Positions 45,146 through 55,222 of a DNA stretch of 64,000 nucleotides are shown piece by piece (the stretch's first letter is position 1; each line of letters starts with the position of its first letter). The notes beneath the pieces were generated by a model. The model had not been told where the DNA came from, did not search any database, and was given only the letters and a program-made list of their open reading frames with translations. The DNA lies in contig JAJVDF010000029.1 in the NCBI GenBank assembly GCA_022410635.1, positions 1,632,686 through 1,696,685 of the forward strand, written 5' to 3'. Source of the stretch: Tretioscincus oriximinensis. Its lineage: Eukaryota; Chordata; Lepidosauria; Squamata; Gymnophthalmidae. Both the position numbers and the translations under genes were made by a program.

Positions 45146-46048
45146 ATACTGATAACCAAATTTTAATGCACCAAAATTAAGGGCTAACATTTTTATCATA
45201 CTTAAGAGGAAAACAGAACTTAGGTCCTGTAACACCATCTCCTTGCTTCTAGAAATGGTCATTCAAGACTTTCCCTAAAACTGCCATGCTATCTCATTTT
45301 GACTATAGTTCTATAATTTAAAATGAGTAGAGGATTCTGGTTTCCAGAGCAGATTATGAATAGTGCCATGTCTCACAAAAACTTTGAGTAACTATAGTGT
45401 CAGTCAAGATCCTCCAAAGCATATTTTTTTTTNAAAATGTCGTGTTGATGTTTCCCAGAAGTCCTGAATAAAAGAACTTGGTTCTGATTTAGACCCATTT
45501 TCTGTTGTGCTCTGTGAAGTAACGCTGTCTCATTGAATTAAGACAAATGAGTTAATAGGGCAGAGAAGACTATTCTTCAATAGCATCCCTGACCCTTTTC
45601 TTCGTATTTACCTAATATCATATGCATATATGTAATAAAAATGAAACCAGCAGCCACTAATTAGAGGAAGTGTAAAAGTATTCTTGCTGCTATTAATAGA
45701 AAATTGAGGTGCACCCCGTATGTTCCTTGAAATGGTGATCCTAAGATAAGAACAAGATGTGTGTTTGTTTTTAAAACCTTACAATATTCTAAACCACAGC
45801 ATAGTTTGGAAGTGTCAAGAATATAAAATTCATTTAAGACAATCTCATATTTTCAGTTTGCATTGAAAATTCCCTTTTTAGTGTAAAAAAGAAGATTCAC
45901 GATCAGAAACAATACACCTGAGCACTCTATGAACAATCAATCATATAGTCATAATTAGTTACAACCACGGTGTGTAGTAATATGCATGTTTCACTGTGCA
46001 TTAACGTTTTATAACTAAGTTGGGAAAGCCTTAGCTGGTCATAGTGTA
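45146..46048. other. No recognised feature
   Basis: AT-rich, nothing identified. Confidence 0.4.
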
Positions 46049-46056
46049 TTTTCATG

Positions 46057-46213
46057 CAGAGATGTCAAACTGGTGGCCCTCCAGATGTTCCTGAACCACA
46101 ACTCCCAACATTCCATTCCACTCCCAGCACTGTACTCCACTCTGCTAAACCAAATGGAATGTTGGGAGTTGTGGTTCAGGAACATCTGGAGGGCCACCAG
46201 TTTGACATCTCTG
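46057..46213. mobile_element. hAT MITE with perfect 8-bp target duplication
   Basis: Starts CAGAGATGTCAAACTGGTGG and ends CCACCAGTTTGACATCTCTG, exactly complementary. The pairing continues through CCCTCCAGATGTTCCTGAAC and the CACAACTCCCAACATTCC block for roughly 60 bp. Both flanks are TTTTCATG (46049-46056, 46214-46221). A clean, young-looking hAT-type insertion of 157 bp. Confidence 0.9.
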
Positions 46214-46434
46214 TTTTCATGTCATAACATATTATACTAGTAACCCAGGGATAGATGCTACTCACTATTAGTGGTAAGACAGAAAATGAGGCAGCTATAA
46301 CCAGGGATCAGAAACAGTAGTGCTAATAGTAGATGAAAACAATGTGACACTTCTGCGTCAAGCACCTTGGAGCAAGATGTGGAGACCAATCTTGGACTGT
46401 TCAATTTAGAAAAAAAGGTTTAAAATGCAGTAGG

Positions 46435-46560
46435 CTTTTATTTATTTATTTAAAGTGATTTTTATCTTGCCCTTCACCAATGGTCCCTAGGTGGGTAACA
46501 AAAGAATAAATAAAATAAGTTATAGCACGTTCATAAAGGGATTTTCTGTCCAAATGTTAT
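46435..46560 (-). mobile_element. L2-type LINE 3' end
   Basis: The minus strand ends AAGGGCAAGATAAAAATCAC then TTTAAATAAATAAATAAA, the same subfamily tail as 33.4 kb. Confidence 0.6.
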
Positions 46561-47261
46561 TCCAGGCTAGCACGGGTCACTGCGGGCCACTGGATTGATC
46601 CTTGATGCAAGGTTTCAACTAAGTTCTGTCTCAAGAGGGAAAACGTTATTTCTGGATCAGCATGGTGTTGCAGACAATTCGATGTCCCCCTCAGCTTGAT
46701 TCTTGGGCAAGCCTGTATTTTGCCCATGGGCTGTAATTTACTGACTTACTCATTTACTTTATTTTACTCCCACTCTTCCCTCTGCTACTTTGGGTTTTAT
46801 AATAAAAAAGAAATTAAAATATTAATATTTTCTTACTATTAGTAGCTGCATTTTGCCTAAAGATGGCCCTGCTCCTGGGAAATGTGCTCCTTTTGCGTGC
46901 ATGGAAGCCCCAGTTGTAGCCCTGTTAAAATTACTCTTTCCCAAGGCTGATTTTGAAAGCCATTTGGATTGGTACAATCAAAAGAACCACACACACAGCA
47001 TTCTCATGCACAAGCGCAGCTTTTTCTTGACAGCTGCCAGCACAATCCAAATGGACCGTGGCAAAGCTGTCTGTAGGATTTCAATTCTATGTTACTCTGC
47101 ATTAATTTTCCTCAGATTAGGCAATCAATAGCCAATCCTAAATTGAACTGAAACGTATGGAAGAGAAGGGGAGAATGGACCTTTTCCCTTGCAAAAGTGG
47201 ATGGCAATGCTGTAGCCACAGGGGACTGATATGATATGTCATTCCTAATTGTCAACTATCC
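46561..47261. other. No recognised feature
   Basis: The plus frame 46853-47131 (92 codons) has no domain. Confidence 0.4.
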
Positions 47262-47425
47262 CAGCACCATCACCATCACCATTATTATTATCATTATCAT
47301 TATCATCATCTTACTATCACTATCACTATCACTATCACTATCACTATCACTATCACTATCATTATTATTATTATTATTATTATTATTACTACTACTATTA
47401 CTACTGTATTACTATTACTATCTGT
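47262..47425 (+). repeat. Compound microsatellite
   Basis: (CACCAT)n, then (ATT/ATC)n, about nine (ACTATC) hexamers, (ATT)n, and (ACT)/(TACTAT) blocks. Open frames here encode His/Tyr or Leu/Ser runs and are artefacts. Confidence 0.9.
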
Positions 47426-48837
47426 CCCTAACCAATCAGTTCTCTCAATGTGCAAGTTTTGAAATGCTTATAAATACTGCAATATTTATAACATGGTCAA
47501 AAGTTAAAACTATATTTTCAAGGAAGGCCTTAAGAATTTTGTTCAGAAGGATCCCCAGTTCACATCCTGGTGTGATCAGACTGGAAATCATCCCCCATGG
47601 CAATTTGCTTTGCATTCATATGCTTATTCCTGCACATGTTGGAATTTAGTCATGTTTGAAAGGACCTTTGCCCTTTTAGTATTCACTGAAGCTCCATGGC
47701 TGAGGCAGAAAACTCTCCAGAGGCACCTTCCTCTATTGTCTTTATTCCTGCAGAGAAATTAATGTGCCAGCTGTGGCAACATAGCCTAAAGCCGCTTACT
47801 GTAGCCTAAGAGTTTTCTGAGCCGCAGGTGCAGCAGCTTTTGTATTTTCACCTGGTGAATCAGATATTAAAGACTACATGACTTTGTGGACTGTGAAATC
47901 AGGATTTGTACAGAGTTCATGTTGTGATGTTCCAGCTATTAGGTATTTTTCCCCCTTACAATTTACGGAATGCAAACAAATAGTAAACCAGTCAGCTGTC
48001 GTTATATTTTCTCTAAACATTTTCTGCAGCAACTTTCCAGGCACAAGCTTGAAACAGTCCAAACAAAAATGGTTCACCTTTTATTTCTGAGGTATTTTAC
48101 TTAGAAACATCCCTCAAATTAAGACCTGAATGAGGAGAAGGAAGAGGTCTTATTTTAGGTTACCATATATCCCAGTATAGGGATCTGTCATCTGTGTGAT
48201 CATAGTCTGCCATAATCAGCACCAATAGACAAATGGTAGGAGATAATCTAAAACTCTGAGTGCAGAAAGGACCATGACTCAACCTCACCTCTGATAGCTT
48301 GCTATGGATGTTAAGTATGCATATACATTAAAAGATTCATTTAATATGTCATTGGCTTAAATTTGTTTTTATTATTGATGCATTTCATGTTGTTCGTAAG
48401 CCATTCTGGGAATGTGGAATCAAGACTGGCACATAAATGCAATGCTTGCAGTCATGCTTGCTTTTGCAGTGTGTCTTAAGTATATTGCTTCCCAAAATAT
48501 TTTATGGGCTTCAATTTCAAGTATTCTGATTATTTTATTTTTCTGTCAAGAAAACTGCCAGGAAGTGCCCATGAAAGTGGTTCCCATGCGCAATTAACTG
48601 TGATTGCCTGGTTAATTGATATGGTCAGCTAAATCCTGATGGGGTGGCAAAAGAACAGAGTAAAGAGAAAGGGCCTCTGAGGTCTGAAAAATAAGTTAAC
48701 CTATTATTTAAGCACCATTCTTAAGAGTAGCACTGGAGATGCCCTATTCCATGCTAATCTTTCCTGGGGCAGAAGTCTCATCCCTTTTCACAAAATGACT
48801 TATCAAAAGAAGAGCAGTTGGAGATTTTTCTTATAAT
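47426..48837. other. No recognised feature
   Basis: Nothing beyond short frames. GGTTACCATATATCCCAG at 48158 resembles a hAT MITE end but has no partner that I can see. Confidence 0.4.
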
Positions 48838-49615
48838 AGAGGGGGGCTAGTAGCACTTGGAGATTAGCAGGAGACTACTTCAGATGCTAGGGTGAGCAAC
48901 ATCAGGAACAGACTTTATAGGAAACTGCCAACAATCCTCTACAGCACTCTTCAATGGGCAAACGATACAATCTGTGCACCAGAGAATAAATTGACACAAA
49001 TCAGATATTCGGAGTGGCAACATACAGAAACCTGTTGCAGAACATTTCAACCTCCCAGGACATTCAGTAACAGACCTCAGAACTGCAGTCCTTAAACAAA
49101 GAAACTACAAAGGAAGATTCAAAAGAGAAGCAGCAGAACAAGAATACATCCACAAATTCCAGTCCATCAATAAGGGTCTTAATAGAGGCAATGGTTTCCT
49201 GGCACACTATTCATATTATAACACCAGTTAGCTTCCAAGCCTCCGGAGGGCTCTCTTGAATTGTTTGCTCTTTTCTTTTCTGCATAAATGATTGATGCAC
49301 ATTCACCCAGCTGCATATCTTTTCTCCAGACATTTTCTTCCACTTAAAAGGATTAGCTTCTGCACTTTAGCTCTTTTTCTCACCTAGTTAATCCCGATAT
49401 CACATTTACACATCCTTTGTCATCTCCTGCACACAGTTTCCTATAAAGTCTGTTTCATATTGACATTGGTCCCCTAGTATCTGAAGAAGTAGACATGCTT
49501 ACAAAAGCATGTGCCCCTATCTTTCTCCTGTTAGCCTCCAAGTGCAACTAACCTAACACTAACCCCCCTTGCTGAACTTTCTGAACTAAGATTAACATGG
49601 CTATTTCTCTGAAAT
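48838..49615 (+). mobile_element. Penelope-like element with an inverted 3' end at its start
   Basis: The first 90 bp (GGGGGGCTAGTAGCACTTGG, AGACTACTTCAGATGCTAGG, GAACAGACTTTATAGGAAAC) are the reverse complement of the element's own 3' end. From about 48930 the plus-strand endonuclease region follows (CAGAGAATAAATTGACACAA, CATTTCAACCTCCCAGGACA) and then the 3' UTR with ATCTGAAGAAGTAGACATGC. Frames are broken. Confidence 0.8.
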
Positions 49616-50395
49616 AGAGTTGCACTAAGCAAGCCTATGGCCAAGATCATTGTCAAACAAAATGCAGACAAGTTTAAAGAGGTTGTTGTCCTAGACTGAA
49701 TATTTTGCACTCCCCGTAACCTAGGTGATAGGAATCTCTTATCTTGCTTGCAAAGGTGGCCATTATTTTTATATGTGACATTTGGTAATGTAGAAGCGGT
49801 GCTGCAAAAAAACCCCTCAGCTTCTAGAGATGAATAGCTTTTTGCCATTTCCCTTTTGTGTCCATTGCTGAGCTATTTGAAAAGAGCAAGAGATAAGTAG
49901 CCTTATGACCACTGCAGATTTACAGACTCTGAGGCGCCATGCATAGGTTGCTGCTGCCAGGCAGTTGAATTAACGTTTATGCAGACCTTTTAGAGGCAAG
50001 AACAATGTGAATAATAGGCCATGGGCTATGAACTTACTGGCCTTGAAGGCCCAGGAAAGAAAGCTGTTTATTCAGGAGCATTGTGGTCTCAATCAATACT
50101 CAGGATCAGCCAAGAGAAGTTTGAAAGGCAACTCTGTTTGCAGATAGTATGGAATTTTTTTAAAAAATTAGCTATTTTCTTCAAGAAGGTCCATAGATTA
50201 GGCTTGTTATTAAAGGAGCTATTATGCCCTGTTTTATAGTTTGCATGGAGAGCCGTCTGGTTCAAAATGAGTTCGAAGAAAAAGGATCATTAGAAGGAGA
50301 GGCATTCCAAACAAAATAGATTGGTCAGGAAGTCATGGCAATCCTACTCCTGAGAGATCTATTGTATTTCTAATGACAACTATTACTCCCTTGTT
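49616..50395. other. No recognised feature
   Basis: Nothing identified. Confidence 0.4.
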
Positions 50396-50399
50396 ATGT

Positions 50400-50740
50400 C
50401 CCTATGTTTTTAAATGGTTGTTGTTCACAGTTTTGTCTGACTCTTTAGGATCTCGTGGACAATAGTATGCTGGAGCCTTCTGTCTCCCACTGCTTTCTGA
50501 AGTCTGGCCAAGGTCATGTATATTGCTTTCACGATGCATTCTTCCATCTCATCTTCCAGGATGCCCTCATTCATCTCATCTACAGCTGTCTTCTTCTCCT
50601 TTGGCCTTCAATATTTACCTGCAGCAGGGTCTTTTCCAGTGAGCCCTGTCTTTTCATGCTGTGGTTAAAGTATATGAGCTGCAGCTTTAAGATTTGCTTT
50701 TCCAATGAGTAGTCATGGTTAATTTTATTTTCTATTGGTG
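50400..50740 (-). mobile_element. Bov-B (RTE) LINE 3' fragment
   Basis: On the minus strand it contains AGCTGCAGCTCATATACTTT, GGAAAAGACCCTGCTGCAGG, ATATTGAAGGCCAAAGGAGA, AGATGAGATGAATGAGGGCA and ends GTCAGACAAAACTGTGAAC. This order matches the Bov-B ORF end (AAGACCCTGATGCTGGGAAAGATTGAAGG...AGGAGAAG...CGACTGAAC). Bov-B is abundant in squamates and supports the organism call. Decayed. Confidence 0.75.
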
Positions 50741-50755
50741 CAAGGAACCATTGTG

Positions 50756-50765
50756 GACATCATCA

Positions 50766-50822
<57 letters not shown>

Positions 50823-51420
50823 GCTGTACAAAGCACAAAAATATATATAAAACACAATATTAAAAAGAAAACAGTTAAAATTAATATAAGATTAAGATAC
50901 GGTTTGCAAAGAGGTCGTTACTGAGTCCTGCCAAAAGCTTCAGTGAAGAAGGAAGTTTTTAGTTGAGATTTGAAAGACACCAGGGAGAGACAAGAGTGAA
51001 GATTGGTAGAAAGTGAGTTCCATAGAACAAAGTGAAAAGGGACAGAAGTGACACCAGGAAGAACAGACTCAGCTGAGTTGGGTATCAAGGTTGAATGGAG
51101 CAGAGTACATGGGAGGCCTGATAGAAAGAAACAAAGGAAGACAGATGCGGAGGGGCAAGGTTATGAAGGGCCTTAAATGGCAGAACTAAAATCTTATACT
51201 AAATATGGTGAGAGATGAGGACCCAAAGAAGTTGTTTGAACAAAGGATTAATGTGCTCAAAATGGTGGGACCGAAAGATGATTCTGGCCACTGTATACTG
51301 AACAGAAACAAGAGGATGAAAGAGTTGCAGCAAAAGTCAGGAGATGATCAGGGCATGAATAAGGGTCTTNGCCATATCAGTTGTCGAAAAGAATCTGAAA
51401 GCTATACCCAGCTAGCTTAG
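50756..51420 (-). mobile_element. L2-like LINE fragment with (ATC)n end
   Basis: A (CAT)n microsatellite (50766-50821) joins GCTGTACAAAGCACAAAAAT, followed by a body with AAGGAAGTTTTTAGTTGAGA, GTGAGTTCCATAGAACAAAG and ATGAAGGGCCTTAAATGGC. This is the usual layout of a LINE 3' region read in reverse, with the microsatellite as its 3' tail. The frame 51205-51420 has no independent identity. Confidence 0.5.
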
Positions 51421-52368
51421 GAGTGGAGTATCCATAAACATCTGGGTGCCCACAAGCACTTGTTCCCCAACTGGCTTCTGAAGAACCTCTCTAGCCTATC
51501 TCCACAATAATTTTGGTTTGGCCCTCGGCCTTAGGACTCTTCTTCTTCCATGAGGAGATGGGAAGCACATTAGTGGCTTGGTTTCTAGCGCAAAAATAAT
51601 TTAGAATGAAAATGTCACAGCCAGAAACTGCAAAGCTGTGGAATCTTCATTCCATGGTTAGGAAGCCAAGGAGGATGATATGTAGCATTTTCTTGCCGTG
51701 CCTCTAACTTCAAAGAATNGGTGCCTTGCATGAATCATCCCTCACTCCACTTTATTTTTGCTCCCACNTGGTTACAGTTTCTGTTTTAATGGCATATCTT
51801 TTTGACAGTATTCAATGCTTCATTCTAGACTTGTTTCCCCAAAGAGCTCTTTTGTTTAAAANCTGTTGTGGCTAGATCTGAGACTAATTATTTAAAATAA
51901 TTATCCATTTTGGATGCTTAAGGAAACAGGCAAGGCCTATGGGAAGGGAAAAAACTACAGGGAAAGTCAAGAAAATGTGGCTCTAATGAGAGAATTAGGA
52001 AAGTGTGTGAATATGTAGCAAATGTCCTTGAGATAGTATGTTCTGTCATCACTCCTGAAAACATTGTGTTATTAAGCACCTGCACAGCTTGAGTAAAGGT
52101 GGTCATGATGAGAAAGCAACATCTGCCATCCTTTTTTATCTGCAAGTATAGTAAAGAGAAACTCAACTGATTCCCTGCCAATGACATTAGCACCATTTTA
52201 CAATCCTTTGGTACTTTACTTGACATTAATGATTTTCAACTTTGGTGAAATCCAGAGAACTACATATATAATGCAGTTATAGATCTCAACATTAAGGCAG
52301 GGAAATGGAGACACCTAGAGGGCAAATTACTTTGCCATCATTACAAAGGTCCTTTTGTGACAAAGGCA
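51421..52368. other. No recognised feature
   Basis: Nothing identified. Confidence 0.4.
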
Positions 52369-52450
52369 CAAGTACCAGAAGGGAAAAGGGAGAAGGGAGA
52401 AGAAGGAAAAAGGAGAAAGAAAAGGAAGGAAAAAGAAAAAGAAGAAAAAG
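52369..52450 (+). repeat. Purine tract, expanded SINE tail
   Basis: About 80 bases of G/A (GGGAGAAGGGAGAAGAAGGA and AAAAAGGAGAAAGAAAAGGA) adjoin the 3' end of the reverse-strand SINE, whose normal tail is (TTC)n on its own strand. Best read as an expanded SINE tail. Confidence 0.6.
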
Positions 52451-52685
52451 ATCTGGATTTTTATACCCCACTGTTCTCACCCAAAGGGACTCAAAGCAGA
52501 TTCCAAGGGAATTTTTCACCCAAAGGCTTACATTCTATCTTCCCCATCAGGCTGTGGTGTTTCCCATTTATCTAGTTGCAATCAGTTGCAGTTTTTTTGC
52601 AATTCTTGCTTTCAAATAGCTGGGTTGGCTAGAGCTACAGGCTAGTAGAAGGTGCTTACCCCTCCCCACATCCAACAACTGATCT
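52451..52685 (-). mobile_element. tRNA-derived SINE, 5'-truncated
   Basis: On the minus strand: GTAGCTCTAGCCAACCCAGC, TAGATAAATGGGAAACACCA, TTTGAGTCCCTTTGGGTGAG, GGGTATAAAAATCC. The tRNA-like head is missing. Confidence 0.75.
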
Positions 52686-52775
52686 CCTAGATCAGCGACT
52701 GTCGTACAGCAGAAAAAATGGTCAGAAAATCTTTTAATGCTAAGCACCAAAATGTGAAATATAGTGCTTAATTCA

Positions 52776-53076
52776 GGCACAAATGGCTCAGTCGCTAAGG
52801 AAATGGTCTCTCATCTGAGAGATTGGGTTTCGAAGCCCTGTGTGAAACGTTGGGAGGGGTGAGCACTTTCCACTAGCCTGTAGCTCTAGCCAACCCAGCT
52901 ATTCAAAAGCGAGAACTGCAAGAAATTGCAATTGATTGCAAGTAGATAAATGGGAACCACCACAGCCTAATGGGAAAGATAGAATGTAAGTCTTTGGGCC
53001 AAACATCCTTGCAGTTGAGTCCCTTTGAAAGGTGAGAAAAGCAGGGTATAAGAACCCAATTCTTCTTCTTTTTCCT
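52776..53076 (+). mobile_element. tRNA-derived SINE, full length
   Basis: Box A TGGCTCAGTCG (52784-52794) and a box-B-like GGTTTCGAAGCCC (52826-52838) mark the tRNA-derived RNA polymerase III promoter. The body and tail (GAGTCCCTTTGAAAGGTGAG, GGGTATAAGAACCC, TTCTTCTTC) match the other three copies. It faces away from the truncated copy 90 bp upstream. Confidence 0.85.
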
Positions 53077-53079
53077 TCT

Positions 53080-53930
53080 TAAATGTAGCAGAAACTACTC
53101 CAAGGGGAAAACTATATGAATAGAGACCTGAACCCCACATTCTAATGCAAATTGCGGGCAAACCCATGTGGAACATGCTTTAATTTGCACTAGCCTGTGG
53201 TTGGTAGTTCCCTATTCTGGCATGTAATCTGGAACACGACCTTGTGTGGATAGAGCCTTAGAGGTTCATGTAACCAAATAATTTCAGCACTGATAGTCAT
53301 GTTTGCAGTACATGGAGACAGCAGTCTAGAGAGCAAAGGAAATGATTTTCTCTCTGCCTGTGTTTGAATTTCCCCAGTGCACTGTGTACTAATCAAGTGA
53401 GCTGCTCTTCCTCCCTTTGCCGTTTGTCATTGTGTTTTGGGAATTCAGCACCTCTAAAGAGGAAGAGAATACTTGTTCATGTGCAATGGTCACCTGAATT
53501 GCTGTCATCACTGTTATTGAGCATGGAGGGGGCAAAGAGTCTGTGTCCATCACAACCTCCCACACCACCATATCTTCATTCCTGGGATCCCACCAGCACC
53601 TGCTGTCAGAAGGGCTTGTAAACCTCCCTCCATTCCTGAGTGAGTTGATTCCAGTGACTGGTGGTAGAGGGTTCAGGTCCTTCATCCTATTCATGTCTAG
53701 TAGCGGCAACGATGGTGGTTCAGGCCAGTCAGTGCACTTCTGCAGGCATCCTCTGGCTCTTGGGATGTGCTGAAGGCCCACCATAGCAGTGAGTAACAAG
53801 CTGTGAAAGAGAAATGGAGAGAAACTTCCTTAATTAGTACATAGTGCACAGTAGAAATTCAAGGTATAAAAGGGAAAATCATTCTCCTTGCTATAAGTTG
53901 CTGTCCACACATGACATAGGTTGGTGCAAA
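53080..53930. other. No recognised feature
   Basis: A GC-richer block at 53390-53800 is open on the minus strand for 136 codons and on the plus strand for 85, with no known domain and no usable splice sites seen. Confidence 0.35.
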
Positions 53931-54361
53931 TAGACTGACCGGATTTTCTGAGGCCCAAAATTGGGGCAATTAATATTCATGCTAATTTATATATTCATGA
54001 ATATGCAAATCGTCCACCAACACGCGTACACCTCTGAAATCCCACACGATAAATCTGCGAAAGTCCAGCAAATTTTTTGAAGTGCATGAGAATTTTCAGA
54101 GTGTGTGAGAAATGTTCAAAGTATGTGAGAAATTTGCATTTTTTATTTTTTACTGAGAGGAGGGTGCCTTCAGGAGCTGGCCCCAGTTGCCAAAGCCCCC
54201 TAGTGGTGGTGAAGTGAACTTTCTTTTTTTTTAAAAAAAAATCATTTTTTTNAAAAAAATGTTCAATTTTTTCCCCTCAACAAAAACTGGGGAAATCCAC
54301 ACTCCAAGGACACCCCAAAACCTGGGTTTCCCCCCTCAGAAGGGGTCATCTGGTCAGCCTA
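53931..54361. mobile_element. hAT-type MITE, longer relative of 19.3 kb
   Basis: Starts TAGACTGACCGGATTTTCTG and ends GGGGTCATCTGGTCAGCCTA. The right 120 bp (CAACAAAAACTGGGGAAATC, CCCCTCAGAAGGGGTCATCT) match the 19.3 kb MITE's right arm. Flanks GGTGCAAA/TGGTGTGA are only weakly similar. Confidence 0.6.
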
Positions 54362-54689
54362 TGGTGTGAACATCAAAAATAGTGTCCGCTAGCCACTACT
54401 ACTAGTGTGCTGTTACTTGACACACACATATCCCTTCTGTTGCTGAATTCTGTTTTCTTGATATCAATGGGCAGGACATTTTAAAAGCATTTTGTAGCCT
54501 CAAAATCATTGTGGCTTGAACCTGGAAAATTGGGCAGGAAATACTACTGAATATATATCCTCTTATCCAGAGCTGTGTTTTTTGTAATCATTTAACCATA
54601 AAAGGTTCCTTTGACTGACAAAGTGCTGTTTTTCTTTTCACCTTCAGATATTGTTTTGTTATTGTTTTATAGTGCTGGTTTCGTACTGT

Positions 54690-54806
54690 TGTTTTTACTG
54701 TTGGCTGCCCTGAGACCTTTGGGTATGAGATAGGGTATAAGTATGTATAAATAAATAAATTGATGATGATTGATGATTGATGATGATGATGATGATGATG
54801 ATGATG
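54690..54806 (+). mobile_element. L2-type LINE 3' end with (GAT)n
   Basis: GGCTGCCCTGAGACCTTTGG, ATAGGGTATAAGTATGTATA, (AATA)n, then (GAT)n to 54806. Confidence 0.7.
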
Positions 54807-54825
54807 CCTTGGATGGATATAGTTC

Positions 54826-54965
54826 TGGGTAACATCTTGGGACAGAGCTTGGCCATCCACATGCCAGTATACACATTGCTACAGTCTACACTAGCATGTG
54901 GATGGCAGGTTCCTGTTCTGAGGTATAGCCCAGGATAAGGCTCCGTGTAGGCAGGGCGTTAATCT
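54826..54965. mobile_element. MITE, 'GTGGACAGGG' family
   Basis: TTCTGGGTAACATCTTGGGA, CAGAGCTTGGCCATCCACAT, TAGCATGTGGATGGCAGG, GGCTCCGTGTAGGCAGGGCG. Matches the 58.1 kb copy; left tip missing. Confidence 0.7.
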
Positions 54966-55144
54966 ATAAGCCACCATTAGAATGACCAAAGCTGAATATT
55001 CTCCAACGCAAGCCTTAATCCACACTGAAATGGCCCAAGATGATCTGTTTCACTAGAAAGATCTGCATAACACCATAATGGCGCCATTATGAGGAGGATA
55101 TGATGAGGTTGTCTGTTGTGGAGAGAGCAACAAAAGCTACGTGT

Positions 55145-55222
55145 GCCACACTTTGGTTGGCTGCCCTGAGACCTTTGGGTATAGGGCGGGATATAAGTAC
55201 AAATAAATAAATAAATATGAGA
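55145..55222 (+). mobile_element. L2-type LINE 3' end
   Basis: GGCTGCCCTGAGACCTTTGG, GTATAGGGCGGGATATAAGT, ACAAATAAATAAATAAAT. The cleanest copy of this tail in the window. Confidence 0.8.

Noticed and set aside
47262..47425. CRISPR-like array
   Set aside because: Units are simple microsatellites without spacers, in a eukaryotic repeat landscape.
47236..47649. 137-codon Leu/Ser-rich frame
   Set aside because: Product of the microsatellite.
50715..50924. His-repeat protein
   Set aside because: Translation of a (CAT)n microsatellite at a LINE end.
52784..52838. Functional tRNA gene
   Set aside because: Boxes A and B are present but the cloverleaf is degraded and continues into a SINE body found in three other copies.
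53389..53799. 136-codon minus-strand frame as a host exon
   Set aside because: No recognised domain and open on both strands, as expected for a GC-richer patch; kept only as unassigned sequence.
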